Positions 1 to 8,073 of a stretch of 64,000 nucleotides of DNA are shown here, one piece after another; positions within the stretch are counted from its first letter, which is position 1; each line of letters begins with the position of its first letter. Below the pieces are notes generated by a model. The model was not told the DNA's origin and did no database searches. It saw only the letters and a program-made list of their open reading frames with translations. A program made the translations under genes and the position numbers. Origin of the DNA: Lachnospiraceae bacterium (GTDB taxonomy: Bacteria > Bacillota > Clostridia > Lachnospirales > Lachnospiraceae); assembly GCA_910573755.1 (NCBI GenBank), contig CAJTBO010000014.1:38501-102500 (forward strand), written 5' to 3'.

Positions 1-336
1 CGGCTCTATCTTTTTCCGCAAATTGCATATCACACTGGCAACGCTTGACTGGCAGCTTTCGCTTTCCATGCTCCACACGGATTCAAAGATTTGCGCCTTT
101 GTAAATACCCGCCCCGGACTGGCGGCAAGGTAGCAGAGTGCGCCGTACTCCAAACGGGTGAGATAGATGTCTGCACCGTCTTTCAGTACCCGGCGTTGGT
201 GTAATCTGATTTCCAATCCCGGAAAAACCAGTGCGGGGGAATGGGGCGGCTGTATGGCTTCCAGCGGTATCATATCGGCAAGGGCGGCTATGGCTTTTTC
301 AACCGCTTTTTCTTCGGTGTCGTTGAATATAAGCAT
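1..336 (-). CDS. Winged-helix DNA-binding protein, OmpR/PhoB C-terminal type (partial, runs off left edge)
   Basis: The reading frame from the ATG at 336 matches the complete gene at 12584-12988 almost residue for residue. It starts MLIFNDTEEKAVEKAIAAL and includes the recognition-helix stretch SCQSSVASVICNLRKKIEP. It is a stand-alone trans_reg_C winged helix without a receiver domain, so it is probably a transcription regulator of the element. The last 25 or so residues are outside the window. It follows the HTH gene (367-579) on the same strand. The start is chosen by comparison with the second copy; an upstream GTG sits inside the ribosome site and is less likely. Confidence 0.8.
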   Translation of the reverse strand, partial: MLIFNDTEEKAVEKAIAALADMIPLEAIQPPHSPALVFPGLEIRLHQRRVLKDGADIYLTRLEYGALCYLAASPGRVFTKAQIFESVWSMESESCQSSVASVICNLRKKIEP

Positions 337-366
337 GACTATTTTCCCGACAAATCTCACCTCCCG

Positions 367-579
367 TTATGTCGCCTGTTCATCAAAACGGAACTGTAAC
401 AGGGCAGCGATAAGCCGCCGTTTGATGTTGTCCTCGGTGTCCTTGTTGACCTGTCCGTTTTCAAGGGAAGCAAGCCGGATTCGCTTGCCGTAATGCCGTA
501 AAACCTCGTCCACCGCTTCCGGCTCTCCGCTGGTCGCTCGGACAATGGTTTCATACGGCACAAGTTTAGGATTCCTCAC
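367..579 (-). CDS. Small helix-turn-helix protein of conjugative elements
   Basis: This is a 70-residue protein beginning MRNPKLVPYETIVRATSGEP. It resembles the short HTH_16-type proteins that accompany the sigma-like gene in Tn916/Tn1549-like elements. Its start overlaps the end of the sigma-like gene by 14 bp, which indicates translational coupling. The paralogue at 13033-13233 has the same overlap. The two copies differ at scattered residues (GKRIRLASLENGQVNKD here against SKRIRFAALENGHVNID there), so they are diverged paralogues and not a recent duplication. Confidence 0.8.
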   Translation of the reverse strand: MRNPKLVPYETIVRATSGEPEAVDEVLRHYGKRIRLASLENGQVNKDTEDNIKRRLIAALLQFRFDEQAT

Positions 580-1009
580 GGAAAATCACCTCCATTTCTT
601 CATGTAACATTTGCAAGGCACTGTGTATATGATGCCATGCCGTATTCCGGCAGCGTCCGTATAGCTCCCCGATTTCCTGCTGTGTGTAACGCCCGAAAAA
701 GTAAAGGTAGATGATTTCCCTCTTTTTCTCCGGCAGAGAGGACAGGGCTTCGGCAAGCTCTCCGTTCGTAAGGATAACCCTCTGACCGCATATCGTAACC
801 GGGTATTGCTTACAGGGGTCTATAAAATACTTATCTGTTGTACTGAATGGGTAAAACTTTTCTTCGGTGAGGTATTCAAAAGATATTTCTCTTTGCCGCC
901 TCCTATCCCTGTCACGCCATGCGTTGATAACTGCATAGTGTATGACTACTCTGCAAAAGGCGTTAAATGTGTATTCGATATGCTCCTTATATGCTTCTGT
1001 GCAAGTCAT
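566..1009 (-). CDS. Sigma-70-like (region 4) transcription factor of mobile element
   Basis: The product is 147 residues from the ATG at 1009, preceded by an AAGGGGG ribosome site; an upstream in-frame ATG lacks one. The C-terminal half has the sigma region 4 pattern: LSSLPEKKREIIYLYFFGRY, then TQQEIGELYG (helix-turn-helix), ending with a helix LQMLHEEMEV. Such proteins probably act as regulators or sigma factors for element genes. It is the same length as, and a close paralogue of, the product at 13220-13663. It is the first gene of the sigma-HTH-winged-helix trio. Confidence 0.82.
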   Translation of the reverse strand: MTCTEAYKEHIEYTFNAFCRVVIHYAVINAWRDRDRRRQREISFEYLTEEKFYPFSTTDKYFIDPCKQYPVTICGQRVILTNGELAEALSSLPEKKREIIYLYFFGRYTQQEIGELYGRCRNTAWHHIHSALQMLHEEMEVIFREES

Positions 1010-1062
1010 GGAAGTTCCCCCTTTCTCCCACATAGAGCGTTGCATGGTTTATGGTTATGTTT

Positions 1063-2595
1063 TCAATTTGATTCTATTTTATATTCATATGGATAATAGC
1101 TTTGCAATTCGTCTATGTCTATTTCTTTTCCTGCATACTCCTTAAACCAGTTTTCATAATTTGGATTATTCCAAACTGTGCCATCTTCAAAAACAACCTG
1201 CTTTAAACAAAGTAATGAATATGCAACTTGATTCGCTTCTCCGTTCCCGACTTTCAAAAAGTCCCCCATGATTTCACCATCATATAATGACCATCCGCCA
1301 CGGTATTCCTCGGTTTGATTGGATAGAATGTTCGCCTTTGTCCGAACAATATTTTCAAAGCTGCTTTCCGTACTGCTGTCAAGGAAATTCCAATATAGCT
1401 TTAATGGTGAACCGTTTTCGCTATAAGCCAGCATACAATATTGGGTTTCTACAATGGTACTGTCGGTATTGTTTGTAAGTATATCGTGGATATAAGGTGC
1501 GCCATCTTCATAATGGAGAATATCTGCGCTTTCATGTATAATTGTCATAGCGCTTTTTTTGTCTGTAATATCATCGCTTGTAGTTGTTTTTCGTTCACTG
1601 ATAACTGGTGTATCATTTGCTTTATTATCAGCCTGAGCCATTGCAGAAGTGGCAAACAAACTAACGGTAACAAATACGATAATACAGGCAGATAAAAGAG
1701 CAGTGATTGTCGTTCGTTTTGTGTTCATAATTGCTGTAATCCTTTCCTCAATGGCATTTTTACTAAAATTGCTGCAAAGCGGTGACAGCCCGCTTTTCTT
1801 TGCTTCCATACTGATAAGCATTAGCGAATAGGCAGATTTTGATTTATCTCCAAATTGTTTTATAACGCTTTCATCACATGCAAGCTCAATATCACGATTA
1901 AAGAGAACGTACATTACCCAGACAAAAGGATTGAACCAGTGAACACAAAGGGCATATGTAGCAATCAGCTTTGTAATGGTATCAAAACGATATATATGCA
2001 CATATTCATGTGAAAAAATATATTGTAACGGCTCTGTATTTTCCCAGTCTGTTTGTTTCGGCATTAAAATAACAGGATGTAAAATACCATATGTCAACGG
2101 TGTAGAAATTCTATCCGATTGTTTAATCGAAATTCGCCGTTTTAAGGGGCGTTCTTTAATCCATTGCTCTACATAGGGATTATTGACTGGTAAAGCTGCC
2201 CGAAACTCAATTCGGCAACGTAAATAAGATACCATGAAAAATGCTGCAAAAAGTATCATTCCAATACACCAGACAACAAACCAAACAGAAACGGATGGAA
2301 TATCTGTTACTGGCTGCCCCATGCCTTGTATCATCATAAAATATTCCCGTGATACGGCAGAGGCAGCATTGTTTGTTTCTGCTTCAAAAAATGCGGGCGT
2401 TGATATATTGTGGTTAATAAGCGTATATATACTGAACGCAGACGGAATAGTAAATGGAATAATCAGCCTTAAAAGCACCATTTCCCACAAAACAAGAAAT
2501 GTTTTTTTAGGCAGACTATTTATTGCTACTGCCCGAATCATCACAACCGCAATAATAAAAATAGCCCCTGAAAAGCTCACTTCCAGCAAAGTCAT
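1063..2595 (-). CDS. BlaR1/MecR1-type M56 membrane metallopeptidase sensor
   Basis: The product is 510 residues from MTLLEVSFSGAIF. It has several N-terminal membrane helices, a zinc protease motif HEYVH in FSHEYVHIYRFDTITK, a following ELACDESVIKQFG stretch typical of M56 proteins, and a membrane helix before the extracytoplasmic C-terminus. Known BlaR1 proteins cleave or inactivate the BlaI repressor upon sensing beta-lactam. Here the C-terminal domain of about 190 residues shows no SxxK-type penicillin-binding domain, so the signal is probably not a beta-lactam. The gene starts 10 bp after the blaI stop region, in one operon with it. No beta-lactamase or other obvious target gene is adjacent. 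Confidence 0.88.
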   Translation of the reverse strand: MTLLEVSFSGAIFIIAVVMIRAVAINSLPKKTFLVLWEMVLLRLIIPFTIPSAFSIYTLINHNISTPAFFEAETNNAASAVSREYFMMIQGMGQPVTDIPSVSVWFVVWCIGMILFAAFFMVSYLRCRIEFRAALPVNNPYVEQWIKERPLKRRISIKQSDRISTPLTYGILHPVILMPKQTDWENTEPLQYIFSHEYVHIYRFDTITKLIATYALCVHWFNPFVWVMYVLFNRDIELACDESVIKQFGDKSKSAYSLMLISMEAKKSGLSPLCSNFSKNAIEERITAIMNTKRTTITALLSACIIVFVTVSLFATSAMAQADNKANDTPVISERKTTTSDDITDKKSAMTIIHESADILHYEDGAPYIHDILTNNTDSTIVETQYCMLAYSENGSPLKLYWNFLDSSTESSFENIVRTKANILSNQTEEYRGGWSLYDGEIMGDFLKVGNGEANQVAYSLLCLKQVVFEDGTVWNNPNYENWFKEYAGKEIDIDELQSYYPYEYKIESN

Positions 2596-2605
2596 ACTTA
2601 TCACC

Positions 2606-2965
2606 TCATTCCAAATCTGAAACAATTTTTTTCAGTTTTTCGATTTCTTCGGCAGAGAGTTTTTTTCTGCTCAACAGGGCAGCAAATAATTTGTCCGCAG
2701 AACCATCATAAATTTTGTTAATCAGTTCATTCGTTTCGGCTTCCTGTACTTCCTCTTTGGGAATAAGTGCATGACACATGAAATTAGGTTCGGAACGTTC
2801 AATAGCTCCCTTTTTTATACACCTTTTTATCAGTGTATAGGTGGTATTCATGTTCCAGCCGATTTCCTCTTTCAGAACATCGGATATATGTTTTGCCGTG
2901 GTATCGCCCTCACTCCAAAGCACACACATTACTTTCAATTCTGAATCGAAAAGTTTAATATCCAT
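2606..2965 (-). CDS. BlaI/MecI/CopY family repressor
   Basis: The product is 119 residues from MDIKLFDSELKVM, with AAAGGAGG just upstream; a further upstream start is rejected for that reason. The N-terminal winged helix (VMCVLWSEGDTTAKHISDVL, then NTTYTLIKRCIKKG) is typical of BlaI. The C-terminal helix is the dimerization part, which in known systems the partner protease cleaves. It is the first gene of a two-gene operon with the BlaR1-like sensor. The promoter upstream carries two copies of the same dyad motif, which supports autoregulation. Confidence 0.9.
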   Translation of the reverse strand: MDIKLFDSELKVMCVLWSEGDTTAKHISDVLKEEIGWNMNTTYTLIKRCIKKGAIERSEPNFMCHALIPKEEVQEAETNELINKIYDGSADKLFAALLSRKKLSAEEIEKLKKIVSDLE

Positions 2966-2984
2966 TTTAATCCTCCTTTTCACA

Positions 2985-3059
2985 AGACCGCAGTAGTTTC
3001 TGCTTGATTATACATTACACCTTTTTCGATCCTTTGTCAACACTACCGCAGTAGTGTTG
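2985..3059 (-). promoter_or_regulatory. Promoter with two BlaI-type operators
   Basis: Reading the minus strand, -35 TTGACA (3035-3040) and -10 TAATGT (3012-3017) are 17 bp apart. A near-perfect palindrome, CAACACTAC-CGCA-GTAGTGTTG (3038-3059 on the plus strand), overlaps the -35. A second site sharing ACCGCAGTAGT lies downstream of the expected transcription start at about 2988-2998, just before the blaI ribosome site. Two operators bracketing the start fit repression by BlaI. Confidence 0.8.
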
Positions 3060-3101
3060 TGAAAAATTCAAATATTATTTTATGATAGATAGGAGAAAGA
3101 T

Positions 3102-3272
3102 AGGGATTCCGTAGTAGTCGGCATTGTGCGTAATGTGTATAACTGGCTGTCTTATGGAATTATGGGTAACTCTGTTTGCAGGACGTGGGAAAGCTGCACT
3201 TTCGCTTTTCCATGTGCTGTGAATAGAGTTATCCATGATTCCATAGCCAGTTATACACATTTCCACAATGCT
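3102..3272. repeat. Long imperfect inverted repeat, copy A
   Basis: A 151 bp palindrome (3121-3271) has outer arms GCATTGTG / CACAATGC, inner arms GTGTATAACTGG / CCAGTTATACAC and ATGGAAT / ATTCCAT, and a central hairpin GGAAAGC / GCTTTTCC. It recurs with few changes, in the same orientation, at 15885-16054. A shared leader (GGGATTCCGTAGTAGTCG) precedes both copies. Its function is unknown; a replication or transfer origin, or another structured site, is possible. Weak open frames through it are not conserved between the copies. Confidence 0.85.
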
Positions 3273-3352
3273 TATCTTTTGGTCTTTGGCTTCTTTGGTT
3301 CGGAATAGTGTGGTGCTGGCGGTCTATCTCTTGTTTTCGGTTGCTTGCTTCT

Positions 3353-3493
3353 TTACCGTACATGAGCATTCGCGCCCAGATTGTCGTTGCCGTAGCCCTC
3401 CATCAGATTGATTACGCCCCAGATACCAAGCCCGGCTCCAAGTGCTACAACAAGGGTCTGCAAAACGTCTACTGCGCTATTGAAAAATGCCAT
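3353..3493 (-). pseudogene. Maff2-like small membrane protein, 3' truncated
   Basis: From the ATG at 3493 the protein reads MAFFNSAVDVLQTLVVALGA, then GLGIWGVINLMEGYGNDN, and stops after 46 residues (ending GANAHVR). Maff2-family proteins of Tn1549-like ICEs are about 70 residues, with a second hydrophobic stretch after GNDNPGA. That half is missing here, and the sequence departs after the GGCGCGAA codons. The simplest reading is that element A inserted into the gene. A terminator at 3571-3600 precedes it. In intact ICEs the gene lies in the conjugation operon downstream of virD4. Confidence 0.75.
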
Positions 3494-3570
3494 AAATATA
3501 TCCTTTCTGCCGCGTCTGCGGCTGTCCGGCAAGCGGACAAAAGGCGGTCAGCGTATGGTCGCCGCCGCAT

Positions 3571-3600
3571 AAAAAAACCGCCCTCTGGTAAAGGCGGCTG
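3571..3600 (-). terminator. Rho-independent terminator after the virD4 operon segment
   Basis: Minus-strand stem GCCGCC / GGGCGGT with loop TTTACCAGA is followed by a run of seven T. It lies between the small gene at 3905-4075 and maff2. Confidence 0.75.
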
Positions 3601-3904
3601 TCCCCGCGCTGCGTAAGTCCTGCGGCGCGGCGGTATTCAGTTGTAAGGGGTGCGGCTCCTGCCGCTGTGTACTGCGCCGGAAAGTGGGGGCGCGTATCAT
3701 GTAGCCGGTATGGATAGATGTGATTGCTTCAATCGCTCCTTTCTGTGTCCCGCTGTGCTGCCGGACGTTTTTTTCAGACTTTCGGGAAGTGAATAGCTTG
3801 CGTAGCAAGGTGTTCGCTTCCCGAAAGTTCACAAAGGGGTAGCTGCCGCAAGGCAGCGTAGGGGAAGTGTAGCTTCCCCTGTCCCCCGGCGGTCTGCCAT
3901 GCTG
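3601..3904. other. Non-coding ICE stretch with stacked hairpins
   Basis: I see no convincing gene here. Strong hairpins are present: CTTTCGGGAAG...CTTCCCGAAAG (3779-3827), GCTGCCGCAAGGCAGC (3842-3857) and AGGGGAAG...CTTCCCCT (3859-3880). An ACAAAGGGG linker lies between the first two. The arrangement resembles the stem-loop sets in elements B and D, and could be an ICE transfer origin or an RNA leader. This is inference only. Confidence 0.4.
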
Positions 3905-4075
3905 TCACTGTTGCGGGATAAGCCCCCGGCGCGTGACATACTCCGTTGCAAAACGGCGGTGTTCCGCTTCCTTTTCCCGCCAATACTCCCATAATGCAGC
4001 GTCGGCGGCTTCCGCAACATTCATTAAAAACCGTTCAAGCTGCTTTTGTTTTTCCTCTGCGCTACGTTTCCTCAT
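3905..4075 (-). CDS. Small ICE protein of unknown function
   Basis: The product is 56 residues, starting MRKRSAEEKQKQLERFLMNV and ending ATEYVTRRGLIPQQ. It overlaps the virD4 stop codon (virD4 ends at 4062), which suggests coupled translation. It is highly charged and helical, and I recognise no domain. It sits where conserved short hypothetical proteins follow virD4 in Tn1549-like ICEs. The longer upstream open frame is the virD4 coding strand in another frame, so the internal ATG is preferred. Confidence 0.65.
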   Translation of the reverse strand: MRKRSAEEKQKQLERFLMNVAEAADAALWEYWREKEAEHRRFATEYVTRRGLIPQQ

Positions 4076-4739
4076 GGTCTGCGTCCTCCTGTAAGTCTGC
4101 CGCGTCAATCTCGTAATAGTCAAAAACCTCGTCGGGCTTGACAATGGCGGGGCGGCGTTTAAGGTGCTTTTCCATGTCAAAGGCGTTCTTCGGGTCTGCG
4201 TCGGACAGGTACTTGTATTTCGGGTGCTTCGTTATGTCGAATTTATCCGAAAAGAACGGGCGCACCCCGCGTAGCTGCAAGATACATTTCCCTCCGTCCA
4301 TGACTGCGATTTCATCTTCCGTCATAAGCTGCTTTCCCAATTTCTGATAGTTCAGCCCATGCGAAAGCTCCCGCCCCCTTGTTTCGGACGTGTTAAAGCT
4401 GTCTATCGTTTCTTTTCCTAAAATTTCCGATATTTCTTTAAGGGTGGTTTTCTCCTTGCCGCCCAAGAAAAGCGTGGTGTCGCAGTTGCCGACTATGGTA
4501 TCGGCGTTGTCTTTGTAAATGGCTTTTAGCTGTGACTGGCTCTGCAAGATGATTGACGCGGATATTTCCCGGCTCCGTATCGTTGCAATGAACTTTTCAA
4601 ACTTCGGTATCTGCCCGATATTCGCAAATTCATCAAGTAAGCACCTTACATGGACGGGAAGCCGCCCGCCGTATTCATCATCTGCCTTGTCGCATAAAAG
4701 GTTGAATAACTGTGTGTAGAGAATACTCACGACAAAGTT
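4062..4739 (-). pseudogene. virD4: VirD4 coupling protein, segment 3 (C-terminal)
   Basis: The segment begins NFVVSILYTQLFNLLCDKAD and contains the Walker B-like VRCLLDEFANIGQIP and the family stretch STIRSREISASIILQ-like (here IATIRSREISASIILQSQSQ). It belongs to the CD1115-type VirD4 ATPase that links the relaxosome to the transfer channel at the membrane. It is separated from segment 2 by the group II intron. If the intron splices, its 678 bp join segment 2 in frame. The window has only one copy of this ICE gene, in three pieces. Confidence 0.9.
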
Positions 4740-7248
4740 GTAGGGTAGGAAAGTGCCGCCTTGCCGTATTTCTAGGGTAGGTCTGCACAGTCCCCCCTCA
4801 GAACCGTGCTTACAACTCTCGCTGTACACGGCTCCGTCTTTGCTTGGTCAATAAAAAACTCATTGGTTGTGAATCTTGATATGGCACTGTTTGCATACTA
4901 CAAGAGTTTTTCGCCGTTTGGCTATCATCGCACGCTCCCAATCCTCTTTTCCTTTCAGATTTTTGAGTTTGTTGATGTGATGAACCTCATAGCAGTCACT
5001 TTCGGTTGTACCACACAATTCACAAGTGTGTGCCTTTAGTCGCTTTTCAAACGTATTTACCGACATTCTGTATATCTGCGTTGCATAGGTAATTCTATTG
5101 GTAGGGTTCTTCACGTTTTTACTGTCAGCATATTTGGCAAAATAACATCTTTTCAGCCCCTGCTTTGTTTCATATGGGATACCCCATTCGCCTTTGCCGT
5201 CCTTAAACTTTCTTATCATTTTAGGTACAGAACTTCTATGCTTATTGGCAAGGGTTCGCAAGCAGCTATATTCCATCAGGTATGTCAGATAGCATAATCT
5301 GTTGAAATTACTCGCCAGACTGTAGTAATTGCATATCCCCCGCAACTCGCTGTTATAGCTTGACACTATTTCAAGGTCTGAAAGATGCAATAGTTCCGCC
5401 CGGTGGACTGGACGTAAATTTCCATTAAGTTCCTGTATTGCGATGCCTTTTGAAAAGATAAATTTGTGGATTTTATCCGAAAGAGGAACCACAAGTTCAA
5501 CTTTGTTGCTCATTGTTCGTTTAGCGTGTTTCATTTTGCCGACACGCTTTACTTTTGCGTCACGCCTTACACGAATGTCATAGCCAAGGAAGCGTGCATA
5601 ATTATTGCTGTGGGTAATAAGCGTCTTTTCATCACTTAATTCCATTTTCAGTGCCTGTCCGATAAACTCGGCAAGTTTTCGCTTGATTTCCACACAGTCT
5701 TCACGGCTTCCATTCACACCGACTAAAAAATCGTCCGCATACCGTATATATTTGATTTTCTTATCGGTCTGCGATTTAGCAGGAGTTTTCAGCACCAGTT
5801 TATGGATACGTTTGTATTCATTAATCCAGTTCTGCCGTTCCTCACCGCTTGATTCGTTGATGTGCCTTCGGGCTACCGTCTGTTTGCTTAACAATGCCCG
5901 GTATTCCGGCGTGTAGTTTTTTTCTTCATAAACATCGAAATCAGCTTTTAGCTTCATCACAAATTTATCCAGCTCATGAAGATAAATATTGGCGAGTATC
6001 GGTGAGATAATCCCGCCCTGTGGAGTTCCGCTGTATGTACCATAGTAGCGCCAATCTTCCATATATCCCGCTTTCATAAACTTGTGTATCAGCTTAATCA
6101 GCCGTGTGTCCTTGATTTTACTGTTAATCAGGCTTGCTAATACAGTGTGGTTAATGTTATCAAAACAGCCTTTAATGTCACCCTCAACGAACCACCTTGC
6201 CCCGGTAAATTCTTTTTTAATTCAGTCAGGGCAGTATGGCAGCTTCTGTTTGGTCTGAATCCATGTGAGCAGTTTAGAAAAACAGGTTCATATACGGCTT
6301 GCAGTACCATTCTAAGGGCTTCCTGTACCAGCTTGTCTGTGAATGTGGGTATCCCAAGCGGCCGCTTCTTTTTACTGTTTGACTTTTCAATGTAAGTTCG
6401 GCGTACCGGCTTAGGTTGATAGGTTTCATCTGTCAGCGATTTTATGATTTTTGCGATTTTTGTTTCGCTGAAACCATCTGCTGTGTCATGGTTTACCCCT
6501 TTTGTTGCCGCTCCATTATTGGCATACAGATTCCTGTACGCTTCATAATAGATGTCAGGGCGCAACAGGTAACGGTATAACTTGGTGAATACTTCTTCTT
6601 TGTTACGGTTTGAGTTCTTATTGATTCTTGCTAAAATCTCCATTGTTGGTTTCATTATGAGGTTTTCCTCCCTAATCAATTTTTGATTTTAGTACGCATT
6701 GACTACGCCCCTTCGCCATGTGAGCGGCGTTACCGCTTCCGGTTTTACGGCTATCCCTGTCAGTTCAGGGTTCTCGGACTACTACGGGCGTTCCGTACCC
6801 ATGCAGGATATTCAGGCTCTGCGCCATAGCCAGTTCATGGCATTCCTGTTTAGGGTATCCCCAGTTAGCACTCTGCCTCGGTAAGTGTGGATTGTCGGCT
6901 CTGCTTTCGTTTCGTTAATACAGGTTCTCCTGCTTGTCACGTGTGATTGTGATAACCGTTTACTAACGTTCAAGTAGCAAACGCCACACGTCAGAGGTTA
7001 CAGGCACTTTCCTCCGTCTGGACGCAACAGAAACTTGAAACTCACATTCAGTAAATCCAACTTAAACCTCATATCCACTTGGTCTTGCGGTTCAGTCGTG
7101 CCCGATTGCCTTTGGGCAACTTACCGCTTCCCTGCCGTGCTGTGTTCCCGTGTCAGCTTTCGCCTTTCGGTCAGGCAGGCGACCTCCCGCGTTATCATGC
7201 GGAACAGTACCAATAATCTGCAATGCAAAATGCCCTATCTGGGCGCAC
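4740..7248 (-). mobile_element. Group II intron inside virD4
   Basis: The minus-strand 5' end at 7248 reads GTGCGCCCAGATAGGG, the canonical group II 5' end (the same as Ll.LtrB). Domain V is visible near 4796-4835 as GAGCCGTGTAC...GTTGTAAGCACGGTTC. The 3' junction is placed at 4740/4739, giving exon joint ACC TTT|AAC TTT GTC, which restores SDTDDTFNFVVS in VirD4. The length is 2,509 bp, with the maturase in domain IV. CCTACCCTA occurs twice near the 3' end, so the exact 3' splice site could differ only if a different copy is used; the exon frame supports the one given. Bases 6656-7248 hold the 5' ribozyme domains and no gene. Confidence 0.92.
4860..6655 (-). pseudogene. ltrA: Group II intron reverse transcriptase/maturase with HNH, frameshifted
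   Basis: The N-terminal part starts at 6655 (MKPTMEILARINKNSNRNKE) and includes RT motifs RPLGIPTFTDKLVQEALRMV and HGFRPNRSCHTALTELKK. The frame is then lost in a run of six T (6213-6218, plus strand); one more T would restore the expected ARWFVEGDIKGCFDNI. The second part carries YSGTPQGGIISPILANIYL, the catalytic YADD (IRYADDFLVGVNG), a maturase domain, and an HNH nuclease with CELCG...VHHINKLKNLKG...CKQCH. A homopolymer error in the assembly cannot be excluded. If real, splicing and mobility would need a maturase in trans. Confidence 0.88.
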
Positions 7249-7848
7249 AAAGGTGTCGTCGGTGTCGCTGATAATCACGAAAAGGGCGGTCTTTCTGTCG
7301 CCTATGGTGTCAAGCTCCATTTCGTCGGTTTCCATAAGCTCCCGCAGCTCCTTAATGTCGAATGGGGCTAACCTCGCGCCGCATGAGATAAGTATGCTTT
7401 TTGCGGTCTTGCCCGCCGCAAGTTTGTATTTTTTGTACTGCTTGACTGCAAAATGTTCCGGGTCTTTTTCTTCCAGACGTTCAAACATGAGGTCAACCGG
7501 GTTCTGGAAGTCCTCGTCGTCCTCGCGGGCTTCCGACGCATTTATCATTTCAAGCAGCGTCGTGAAGTTCTTCTCGTCCTCCGGGGCTTCATACCAGATA
7601 TAGCCGATTAGCGCGGCGTAGTAGAGCTTTTCCGCTTTCACCCAGAAATCCTCGCCGGATTTTTCCCCGTCGCCTTTGGTGTTGGCGATAATGGTATTGA
7701 CTAACTTCAAAATGTCCTTTTCGCTCCGCAGATAGGCAAAGGGATTGTATTTCATGGATTTTTTGAAGTTAATCGTATTTAGCACTTTGATACGGTATTT
7801 GTACCGCTGTAACATTTTCCCGGTTTCCAAAATCAGTGTTCCTTTTGG
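7249..7848 (-). pseudogene. virD4: VirD4 coupling protein, segment 2 (middle)
   Basis: The frame reads PKGTLILETGKMLQ, then INFKKSMKYNPFAYLRSEKD, and ends FVIISDTDDTF at the intron. It holds part of the ATPase domain. The upstream border is the end of element B, with core CC at 7847-7848. With the neighbouring segments (533 + 598 + 678 bp) the reconstructed gene is 1,809 bp, exactly 603 codons. This matches the usual length of about 600 residues for this family and argues that both insertions are precise. Confidence 0.92.
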
Positions 7849-7887
7849 TAATGTCAAGTAGGGAACAAGAAAAAGTGTATCTTCTTT

Positions 7888-8073
7888 TCAGTTGGTTACA
7901 CTGTCCTTGTCATTCTCAATAAGCCGCACTACCTTGTCCGTAAAGGTTTCCCGGCTTGTTTCGCTGAAATGGATATGTATGTCAAAGGTGGTATTCCCTA
8001 TCCGCTTCACAAGGTCGGGCTTCGCATCCAGAGGGGCGGCGGTGCGGCTGGTCTTGCTGGTGTCATTGTTCAT
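7888..8073 (-). CDS. tnpW: TnpW-like transposon-encoded small protein
   Basis: The product is 61 residues from MNNDTSKTSRTAAPLDAK, with ribosome site AAAGGAGAGCCT. The conserved part, IGNTTFDIHIHFSETSRETF then TDKVVRLIEND, matches the TnpW family named from Tn4451. The biochemical role of TnpW is not established. Its start overlaps the stop of the DnaC-like gene (ATGA-type overlap). It is the last gene before the element end. Confidence 0.75.
   Translation of the reverse strand: MNNDTSKTSRTAAPLDAKPDLVKRIGNTTFDIHIHFSETSRETFTDKVVRLIENDKDSVTN

Larger units (their letters stand above)
1..3350. mobile_element. Element A: partial mobilizable-element module inserted in maff2
   Basis: The stretch is collinear with part of element B. 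Both have a winged-helix gene, an HTH gene and a sigma-like gene in the same order and overlaps, then cargo, then the same 151 bp inverted repeat. Here the cargo is BlaI-BlaR1. The right boundary is where the maff2 reading frame leaves its expected sequence, near 3,373. Unlike B, no recombinase gene lies between the inverted repeat and the host gene; only about 75 bp remain. The element continues past position 1. Confidence 0.65.

Noticed and set aside
3075..3266. Open frame of 63 codons across the palindrome (and its counterpart near 15900-16050)
   Set aside because: The frame is broken by a stop in the second copy, and base changes do not respect codons. The palindrome explains the sequence better.
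6699..6884. Plus-strand open frame inside the group II intron 5' region
   Set aside because: It lies in the ribozyme domains, where conserved RNA structure produces open frames by chance.
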